This document shows positions 9,064-14,679 of a DNA stretch of 26,399 bases, piece after piece (positions within the stretch are counted from its first letter, which is position 1; each line of letters opens with the position of its first letter). Source of the DNA: JACNLN01 sp964626495. GTDB taxonomy: Bacteria; Fidelibacterota; Marinisomatia; Marinisomatales; CAZVFT01. The notes below the pieces were generated by a model. It was not told the DNA's origin. It searched no databases and worked only from the letters and a program-made list of their open reading frames with translations. Location: assembly GCA_964626495.1 (NCBI GenBank), contig CAZVFT010000027.1, positions 1 to 26,399 of the forward strand, written 5' to 3'. Position numbers and translations under genes: made by a program.

Positions 9064-9270
9064 TTATACTTCGACTAACTCGCTTGTGGCTGTTGGTTTT
9101 GGAATAGGACTTCTTTCTTCACGAAGACCTTCCAAATGAAACTCAATTGCTTCTCGTATTAATTTTCTTAATTCAGTTTGCGTTTCTGCAACAGCTACAC
9201 AGCCTGGCAAATCTGGAACGTATGCACCATAATTTTTGTCTGTTTTTTCAATTACGACCATATATTGCAT
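9064..9270 (-). CDS. hicB: HicB-type antitoxin
   Basis: A 68-residue protein with the HicB partial RNase H-like fold: MQYMVVIEKTDKNYGAYVPDLPGCVAVAET is the classic N-terminal strand pair with the P-D-L-P-G-C signature, followed by an amphipathic helix (ELRKLIREAIEFHLEGL). It lacks a C-terminal DNA-binding helix-turn-helix or ribbon-helix-helix domain, like the shorter HicB class. It should bind and neutralise the HicA toxin encoded 14 bases upstream on the same strand. The pair forms a type II toxin-antitoxin module. Confidence 0.9.
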   Translation of the reverse strand: MQYMVVIEKTDKNYGAYVPDLPGCVAVAETQTELRKLIREAIEFHLEGLREERSPIPKPTATSELVEV

Positions 9271-9284
9271 TTTTTACTCCAATT

Positions 9285-9473
9285 TTATTTCTTAAGATCT
9301 GACTGTTTCAATATACTATTAAGAGTCCCCGGAGGCAAATCCAAACTTAGTTTTCCGGCAATAGTTACAGTCCCTGGTTTTTGGGGATGTTTATACTGTC
9401 TATGACTACCCTTAGTTCTGTGAAGATACCAGCCATCATTTTCTAGCATTTTAATGATTTTTCTGATTTTCAT
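9285..9473 (-). CDS. hicA: HicA-type mRNA interferase toxin
   Basis: A 62-residue protein with the double-stranded-RNA-binding-like HicA fold. The motif TKGSHRQYKHP contains the catalytic histidine (about residue 24), and IAGKLSLDLPPGTLNSILKQ is the conserved C-terminal half, which normally reads H-x-x-x-E/D-L-x-x-G-T-L-x-x-I-L. The toxin cleaves mRNA and blocks translation when HicB is lost. Order toxin then antitoxin on the minus strand is the usual hicAB layout. It sits between repeat-rich DNA and an unknown gene with attC-like flanks, in keeping with an accessory origin. Confidence 0.92.
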   Translation of the reverse strand: MKIRKIIKMLENDGWYLHRTKGSHRQYKHPQKPGTVTIAGKLSLDLPPGTLNSILKQSDLKK

Positions 9474-9547
9474 TTATTAGTAAAAAATACGGCAAATACA
9501 TTATATTCACAATAAACTAACACTAAACCACGGCACCTTAGCACCTT

Positions 9548-9554
9548 GTTAGGC
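9548..9554 (-). other. attC-like core site (weak)
   Basis: On the minus strand this reads GCCTAAC, which fits the integron core consensus RYYYAAC, directly after the 3' end of the unknown gene at 9556. The partner core GTTRRRY and a good folding palindrome were not found, so this may be a decayed cassette end or chance. Confidence 0.2.
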
Positions 9555-9555
9555 A

Positions 9556-9918
9556 TTATATTTCATTTTTTCGGGTAATATTTATGCTACTATCGAAATT
9601 GATGTTATCAATTGTTTTCCAAAGCTCATCTGTTTCTTCGTTGCTCAACCTTGAAATGTCAAATTGATATGACCTAATGTTTGAAACAAATGTTATTTCA
9701 TTACTTATACAGGTTATTTCCTTTACAATCTCCCTAATATCTGTTTCTTCATCCCAATTAATACAAGCACCTCTTTCATGTGGAAACAGAGTAAATTCAA
9801 ATTCAGGAGTTCTTATCATTATGAACCCGTCAACTCCAAATTCAGTATCTTCGTCAAATGACAGAGAAATAATTATATCTGTCCCGACTTCTGTTTGGAT
9901 GAAATTGACCTTATCCAT
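9556..9918 (-). CDS. Hypothetical protein, about 120 residues
   Basis: No family recognised. The ATG at 9918 is preferred over a TTG at 9942 because AGAAGAA lies directly before it, giving MDKVNFIQTEVGTDIIISLS. The protein is acidic, soluble and mixed alpha/beta: two strand pairs near the N-terminus (IIISLSFDE, GFIMIRTPEFEFTLFP), then alternating charged helices (DIREIVKEITC, NEETDELWKTIDNI). Fully protein-like composition and the tidy ends favour a real gene. It is flanked by minus-strand GCCTAAC (9548-9554) and ACCTAAC (10058-10064), so it may be a former integron gene cassette. Function unknown. Confidence 0.6.
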   Translation of the reverse strand: MDKVNFIQTEVGTDIIISLSFDEDTEFGVDGFIMIRTPEFEFTLFPHERGACINWDEETDIREIVKEITCISNEITFVSNIRSYQFDISRLSNEETDELWKTIDNINFDSSINITRKNEI

Positions 9919-10057
9919 TTCTTCTTTTGCTAACAGTGTCAATATATGGAAACTTTTGATTCATATCGACTGGTGCTAAGTGCCCGTCCACAATTTTTCA
10001 CTTACCACAGATATTTACAAACTCATGCAACGCGTTTTCCAGTCCACTTGAGTACAT

Positions 10058-10064
10058 GTTAGGT
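10058..10064 (-). other. attC-like core site (weak)
   Basis: Minus strand reads ACCTAAC (RYYYAAC), followed by CTCAAGTGGACTGG and AACGCG, which resembles the left arm of Vibrio-type attC repeats as I recall them. The matching right arm is not evident up to the start of the 9918 gene. Confidence 0.22.
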
Positions 10065-10066
10065 AT

Positions 10067-10492
10067 CTAATCCACTTCCCTTCGCAATACTTTTCGCAGC
10101 AACCAACCCAAAAAGAGCTCCAATAACCCTAAGCCGAGATACAACGCATGGAGCCAGTGAAAAGCTTCGATCCAATAGACTTGAAGTATGATCCATGCAA
10201 CGAGAAAAACGCCCAGAGCCATGGCGGTCTCACCAGCGTACCAATAACGTGTGAAAGATGCCGTAGCGCCAACAAGACTTCCTAAGCCATTAACTATGAG
10301 GAGAACAATGCCCGGAACCAGATAGGTTGAGAAAGGCGAATTCTTTAGCAATTCAAGTGGTATTCCAAGATTTACACCAGTTGGCTCCATGACTAACCCC
10401 AACCCGCCCCCCACCGCTCCTAGGCCAATGAATATCTGGAGTACTCCCAATTCATTGACTAAACACTTACTCTTCCTCAGGATTGTATCCAT
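10067..10492 (-). CDS. Small integral membrane protein, four helices
   Basis: A 141-residue protein (from ATG 10492; a GTG at 10510 would add 6 residues). Four hydrophobic segments are visible: LGVLQIFIGLGAVGGGLGLV, YLVPGIVLLIVNGLGSLVGA, MALGVFLVAWIILQVYWI and LHALYLGLGLLELFLGWLL. The order 'glycine-rich helix, PFSTYLVPG, helix with N-G-L-G-S, W-I-I-L-Q-V helix' matches a widespread but unnamed bacterial membrane protein type that I recognise without a known function. There are no catalytic residues to point at. It is a single gene on the minus strand; the next gene to the right reads the other way. Confidence 0.7.
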   Translation of the reverse strand: MDTILRKSKCLVNELGVLQIFIGLGAVGGGLGLVMEPTGVNLGIPLELLKNSPFSTYLVPGIVLLIVNGLGSLVGATASFTRYWYAGETAMALGVFLVAWIILQVYWIEAFHWLHALYLGLGLLELFLGWLLRKVLRREVD

Positions 10493-10510
10493 TCTAAGTA
10501 GCTCTTGCAC

Positions 10511-10876
10511 GAATTGGTCTCATAATGATCTCAGTCGTCCAAGGCTGCCTAATACTCATAGATTGGAATCTGTCAATAACCGGACAGGTTTCGTCAGAAG
10601 CCGAACAGGTCGGTAACCACCTGTTGATATATTATGATGGGAATCTGGAATAATGGTCACTGTCTTTCTACATATTGTGACATTGATATTGTTATTGAAG
10701 ATTACTAACATACTTCGAGTGTGAAACTATAGAAAAATAAGATAATCGGCAACCTAAATTTGTTCCTGACCGGGACATGTGCACAACATCATTTTGATAA
10801 ACAAATTTTGTGCTTCTTTATCACTAATTTGGAGATTACTTCGTAAATTTATATTGACCGAGAAGGAATAAAACCA
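10511..10876. other. Divergent intergenic region
   Basis: 366 bases between the leftward membrane protein and the rightward deaminase gene, so both promoters should be here. At 10571-10612 there are two degenerate copies of the window's short 'gtca-nn-aaccggacagg' type repeat. The rest is AT-rich with no supported gene. The deaminase ribosome binding site AGAAGGAA is at 10861-10868. Confidence 0.5.
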
Positions 10877-11320
10877 TTGAACAAATTCATGAAAGCTACT
10901 ATTGAGGAGGCGAAGAAAGGACTTCAGGAGGGTGGAATCCCCATCGGTTCCGTCCTTGTTGTAGACGGAAAAATTGTGAGTCGCGGTCATAACCGAAGGG
11001 TACAACAAGGAAGTGCAATTCTTCACGCAGAAATGGATTGCATTGAGAATGCAGGTAGACTGACGCCCAGCGATTATCAAAGAGCAACATTATACTCCAC
11101 TCTTTCACCCTGCGACATGTGCAGTGGTACGGTGTTGCTGTACAAAATTCCCAAAGTTGTTGTTGGAGAAAATCAGACCTTTCAGGGACCGGAAGATTAC
11201 CTGCGCTCCCGAGGGGTTGAGTTGGAAATCCTGAACCTTCCAGAATGTATTCAGCTCATGGATGAGTTTATCAAAGCCAATCCAGAACTGTGGAATGAAG
11301 ATATTGGTGAAATAAACTGA
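10877..11320 (+). CDS. Cytosine deaminase, yeast-type zinc enzyme
   Basis: A 147-residue member of the cytidine/deoxycytidylate deaminase superfamily. Zinc ligands and catalytic acid are visible in LHAEMDCIEN (His and Glu of H-A-E) and LSPCDMCSG (two Cys). Unlike bacterial TadA or GuaD, it closely resembles yeast Fcy1 (158 residues): G-G-I-P-I-G near the N-terminus, the GHN substrate-binding asparagine, TLYSTLSPCDMC, VVGENQTF, and a C-terminus W-x-E-D-I-G-E containing the aspartate and tryptophan that close the yeast active site over cytosine. The expected reaction is cytosine to uracil in pyrimidine salvage. The start is a TTG at 10877 with AGAAGGAA 8 bases upstream; an ATG at 10889 is possible but too far from that site. 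It is a single-gene unit. Confidence 0.85.
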   Translation: MNKFMKATIEEAKKGLQEGGIPIGSVLVVDGKIVSRGHNRRVQQGSAILHAEMDCIENAGRLTPSDYQRATLYSTLSPCDMCSGTVLLYKIPKVVVGENQTFQGPEDYLRSRGVELEILNLPECIQLMDEFIKANPELWNEDIGEIN

Positions 11321-11332
11321 CAGGAGCTAACT

Positions 11333-11398
11333 ATGTTGTACTACACTCAAATCCACAAATTGCATCGTAATTCAGTAAACATGAAGAATTTGCTATAA
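11333..11398 (+). CDS. Possible 21-residue peptide ORF after the deaminase gene
   Basis: ATG 12 bases after the deaminase stop, preceded by AGGAG with 7-base spacing, giving MLYYTQIHKLHRNSVNMKNLL. The ribosome binding site is good, but there is no recognisable family and the following bases are repeat-like. It may equally be a chance ORF. Confidence 0.2.
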   Translation: MLYYTQIHKLHRNSVNMKNLL

Positions 11399-11493
11399 AA
11401 ATCGCAAAAGGCTATTTCGTCAAACACCCGAATAAAATTCTCGGGGTTTCTTGTGTTTTCTGTGCTTTTTTGTGGCTAGTGAATTAAGTAAAG

Positions 11494-12405
11494 ATGAGTT
11501 ACAAATATTATACTTTTATTATCCTCCTACTTGTTAATCATTGCACTTTTTCACAACAAAAAAATATTGGCAAAAACAGTTCAATTTCTAATCCTCCTGA
11601 AGGGATGATTCTGATCCCTGGTGGAACCTTTGAGATGGGAATTGCTGAGGAAGACTTGAAGAAGCTTGCTGAAATGGGACATAAGGTTCCCCATATGAGT
11701 GAAAATCACGCTATGTGGTGGTTTGGAGATGAAATTCCAAAACACACCGTGGAAGTAAAACCCTTCTACCTTGACATCCACGAAGTGACAAACCGCCAGT
11801 TTGAACAATTTGTTCAGGACACAGGATACCACGCTCAGGAAGATTGGCAGAAATACAATACCGCAGATCGTTTAGATCACCCTATAGTAAACGTTGACTG
11901 GTACGATGCCAGGAGTTATGCGGAGTGGGCTGGGAAGCGCCTTCCAACAGAAGCAGAATGGGAATACGCTGCAAAAGGGGGAATGGATGTCAAATGGTTT
12001 CCCTGGGGTGATATTCCCAGTTCCACACAAGCCAACTACCGCCATCAGGGGGAGTCATTCTTTGCCGGACTTGTTCGGTTAGCAGGATTGCGGAGAATGG
12101 GGACGAAACAGGTGGGCAGCTTTCCACCAAATGGATTTGGACTGTACGATATGATCGGAAATGTTTCAGAGTGGTGCGAAGATACTCGCGAACCTTATCC
12201 GAGCGGTCCAACAGATGAGTGGCTTTATAGCAGATACGGTCCCTATAAAAAAGCAAAACCAATCTATGGAAAAGTTGTTCGCGGAGGAAGCTGGGAATCA
12301 CCCAATCCCGTTTTCATCCGATTAACAAATCGAAGCGGCTTTTCTCCAGACAGTTACAGCAACTGTCGGGGCTTTCGATGTGCTAAATCTGTATTGTCTC
12401 ATTAA
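11494..12405 (+). CDS. Exported SUMF1/FGE-fold protein
   Basis: A 303-residue protein with a signal peptide (residues 1-21, ending C-T-F-S-Q) followed by a full formylglycine-generating-enzyme (SUMF1) domain. Signatures in order: MILIPGGTFEMG, FYLDIHEVTNRQFEQFV, HPIVNVDWYDARSYAEWAGKRLPTEAEWEYAA, FPWGD, GLYDMIGNVSEWCED, VVRGGSWES and CRGFRCAK. True FGE uses two cysteines just after R-G-G-S (as in C-x4-C); here that segment reads GGSWESPNPVFIR with none. So it most likely does not oxidise sulfatase cysteines, and may instead be a structural or ligand-binding SUMF1 protein. No sulfatase gene is nearby. It stands alone between the deaminase and a convergent gamma-glutamyltransferase. Confidence 0.88.
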   Translation: MSYKYYTFIILLLVNHCTFSQQKNIGKNSSISNPPEGMILIPGGTFEMGIAEEDLKKLAEMGHKVPHMSENHAMWWFGDEIPKHTVEVKPFYLDIHEVTNRQFEQFVQDTGYHAQEDWQKYNTADRLDHPIVNVDWYDARSYAEWAGKRLPTEAEWEYAAKGGMDVKWFPWGDIPSSTQANYRHQGESFFAGLVRLAGLRRMGTKQVGSFPPNGFGLYDMIGNVSEWCEDTREPYPSGPTDEWLYSRYGPYKKAKPIYGKVVRGGSWESPNPVFIRLTNRSGFSPDSYSNCRGFRCAKSVLSH

Positions 12406-12485
12406 TCCCTTGAGTCAGAAAAAATCATTATGAAATAATGAGAATGACTGTGTATTTAGTGGGTTTTTTTGTGAAAAAAAGTAAT

Positions 12486-12527
12486 CCAACCATCTTGGTT
12501 GGGGAATCCACAAACAGGATGTTTGTG
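12486..12527. terminator. Twin hairpins between converging genes
   Basis: Two adjacent perfect 7-bp stems: CCAACCA/TGGTTGG (12486-12502) and CACAAAC/GTTTGTG (12509-12527). They lie between the SUMF1 gene end and the gamma-glutamyltransferase stop. T-tracts are weak, so this may be a REP-like pair with a transcript-ending or stabilising role. Confidence 0.45.
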
Positions 12528-12532
12528 ATACT

Positions 12533-14200
12533 TTACTTTGGTTCAGAAATAGCAATGTAGGAGCTACTTTCCGAATCCCAAGCAATGGCTTGGATTCGAG
12601 CAATACGATCCTTTAGAACAATAAGAAGTCCTCTTTCCTTTACAAAATTTTGAATCTCTTCTGGCATTGTTTTCTCCATAATCACAACATCCGGTCGAAA
12701 CTGGTGATGAAATCGTGGAGCAGTCATTGCTCTCTTTAAAGGTAAATCAAAAGCCGTCACACCAATTATTGTCTCAAGTACACCGCTGATAATGGTGGGA
12801 CCTCCGGCACCTCCCAACAATAGAATTGGTTTCCCATTCTTCACAACGATGGTAGGAGACATACTGGAGAGAGGGCGCTTTCCCGGGGTAATGGCATTAG
12901 CTTCGCTACCGATAAGTCCAAACACATTAGGAACACCTGGCTGAGCGCTGAAATCATCCATCTCATTATTGAGAATGACACCTGTCCCCGGTAGCGTGAT
13001 TTTTGACCCAAACGTGAGGTTCAGCGTCTGACTCACCACAACCACATTTCCCCACCTATCCACGACAGAAAAACTGGTGGTATGTCCATCAATTTCCACA
13101 TTAGAGCGGATCTTTCCTGAAATCCCTGAATTCTCGCTCATAATTTCTTGTACACTCGAATCCGCATAATTCTTGCTGATAAGATGGTCAACAGGCACAG
13201 GATAAAAATCGGGATCTCCAAGATGGAGTGCTCTGTCTTCAAATGCCTTCCGCATAAAAAGGGTTGTCCAGTAAACTGTCTCTTCGTCCCAGTTGGTCTT
13301 CCCTTCTAAAACTCCTGATGATTCCAGCATATTCAGAATCTCCAGGATGAGAATTCCTCCCGAGCTTGGAGGAGCCATACCAATAATTTCATAATCACGA
13401 AAACGTCCAATCACGGAACTGCGTACTTTTACCAAATATCCTGCCATGTCATTCTCAGTGATCAATCCCCCATTTTCCGCCATAAATTTCACTAACTGTT
13501 TCGAAAACTCACCGCGGTAGAAATAATTGGTCCCCCCTTTTTTAATCTTCTCATATGTCTCAGCCAGATTGGGTTGAATCAATCTATCTCCCTCCTGAAA
13601 TGGAGATCCATCTTTTCTGAAGTAGATTCTCCTTGACTCAGGATTTCCCTTTAATAATTCAATGACATTTCGGTAGCGGGATAGATAATAGGTATCTATT
13701 TCAAATCCGTTCCTTGCTACCTCAATGGAGGGAGTGATGAGTTCGCTGATCGATATTGTCCCTGCCAGTTCCAGTGCTTTTTCATATGCAGCAAGAATTC
13801 CCGGCACACCAACAGCGAGAGGACCTAACTGACTGAGCTGTGAGTCGAATTTGCCATTCTGGATGTACATATCCCAGGTAGCCGCTGCTGGTGCTGTCTC
13901 ACGACCGTCAATGGTGTAAACGGTACCATCCGCCAGACGAATCAGGATAAATCCTCCCCCACCAATACCGGAATTAAACTGGTCTACCACACCCAGTGCA
14001 AGACCGGTTGCCATAGCTGCATCAACGGCATTCCCCCCAGATTTTAAAACAGTCATGCCAATGTCCACTGCAATCTGATGGGACGCTACTACGGTACCAA
14101 CATAGTGTTTACCAGATGGAAATTGCAGACCCGGATGGTATGTGCAGCTTGATAGATATAAAAGAAATACAGAAAGGACTTTTACAGTTTTATTCATCTT
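12533..14200 (-). CDS. ggt: Gamma-glutamyltransferase
   Basis: About 555 residues, the family's usual length. It is an Ntn-hydrolase that cleaves the gamma-glutamyl bond of glutathione and similar compounds outside the cytoplasm. The N-terminus has a lipoprotein signal ending L-L-Y-L-S-S-C (lipobox), so it is probably lipid-anchored. Motifs: VVASHQIAVDIGMTVLKSGGNAVDAA, SGIGGGGFILI, the substrate arginine in DGRETAP, and the self-cleavage/nucleophile threonine in DGHTTSFSVVD (about residue 374 from this start). NNEMDDFS follows and PGKRPLSSMSPT is the oxyanion and binding segment. The ATG at 14200 is chosen over a TTG at 14230 because it gives a normal signal peptide. It overlaps the end of a small upstream ORF, which suggests coupled translation. 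Confidence 0.93.
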   Translation of the reverse strand, partial: KMNKTVKVLSVFLLYLSSCTYHPGLQFPSGKHYVGTVVASHQIAVDIGMTVLKSGGNAVDAAMATGLALGVVDQFNSGIGGGGFILIRLADGTVYTIDGRETAPAAATWDMYIQNGKFDSQLSQLGPLAVGVPGILAAYEKALELAGTISISELITPSIEVARNGFEIDTYYLSRYRNVIELLKGNPESRRIYFRKDGSPFQEGDRLIQPNLAETYEKIKKGGTNYFYRGEFSKQLVKFMAENGGLITENDMAGYLVKVRSSVIGRFRDYEIIGMAPPSSGGILILEILNMLESSGVLEGKTNWDEETVYWTTLFMRKAFEDRALHLGDPDFYPVPVDHLISKNYADSSVQEIMSENSGISGKIRSNVEIDGHTTSFSVVDRWGNVVVVSQTLNLTFGSKITLPGTGVILNNEMDDFSAQPGVPNVFGLIGSEANAITPGKRPLSSMSPTIVVKNGKPILLLGGAGGPTIISGVLETIIGVTAFDLPLKRAMTAPRFHHQFRPDVVIMEKTMPEEIQNFVKERGLLIVLKDRIARIQAIAWDSESSSYIAISEPK

Positions 14201-14375
14201 CATCAGTATCTTCGCTTCTTTGATTCTCAATCTGTTTTCTTATTTTCTCCTTCTCCCGTTCTCGGTCATATTTTGATTTATCAGGCTCAACTTTCTCTGT
14301 AGGTATCGGGTGTGTAGATTTCTTCAGCGATTTCTTAATCCCCTTTTTTCTATGTCTCTTTATTTTCTTAGTCAT
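14190..14375 (-). CDS. Small highly charged protein
   Basis: A 61-residue ORF with no recognised family. The first half is strongly basic (KKIKRHRKKGIKKSLKKS) and the second half is acidic and mixed (YDREREKEKIRKQIENQ, ending EDTDEDE), likely a coiled or disordered peptide. Its last codons overlap the gamma-glutamyltransferase ATG by 11 bases in another frame, the way translationally coupled genes do. The start codon is ATG, but the ribosome binding site is weak. Low complexity means it could still be a chance ORF. Confidence 0.45.
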   Translation of the reverse strand: MTKKIKRHRKKGIKKSLKKSTHPIPTEKVEPDKSKYDREREKEKIRKQIENQRSEDTDEDE

Positions 14376-14679
14376 AGGAATTTAACCCGTAGTTTTATCT
14401 AACTAACCTAAATCATTCACCGCAAAGGTCGCAAAGAACCGCAAAGTATTGTTATAATGGGAGTTACAACAATTTGCTGTTTCAATATAATGAAAAAGAT
14501 TTTTCATTGATAATTCTTTTATCTTTAAATATATCAGTGTTTATCCGCGTTCATCTGCCTGCCCCACCCGCCTGACATTTTTCGGGCAGGTAGGGAAGAA
14601 TGACCGTATTGGGGTGGCTAATGAATTGATCAGGCTAAAAGACCGCTTACTTCGGTGCTCCAACATCAACCATCAACCA
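14376..14679. other. Intergenic region with stacked interspersed repeats
   Basis: 304 bases without a gene. At about 14412-14446 it holds 'caccgcaaaggtcgcaaag'-type sequence, at 14539-14558 'tttatccgcgttcatctgc'-type sequence, and at 14556-14618 the inverted copy of the dispersed 63-base repeat. All three types are degenerate repeats rather than genes. The MMPL gene ends at the right border, after 'catcaaccatcaaccatca'. Confidence 0.6.
14556..14618 (-). repeat. Dispersed 63-base repeat, copy B (inverted)
   Basis: Reverse complement is about 90% identical to 2731-2793. Key blocks shared are GCCACCCC, ATACGGT, CTTCCCTACCTGCCCGAAA and TGTCAGGCGGG. The two copies are in opposite orientation about 11.8 kb apart. 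Confidence 0.8.
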
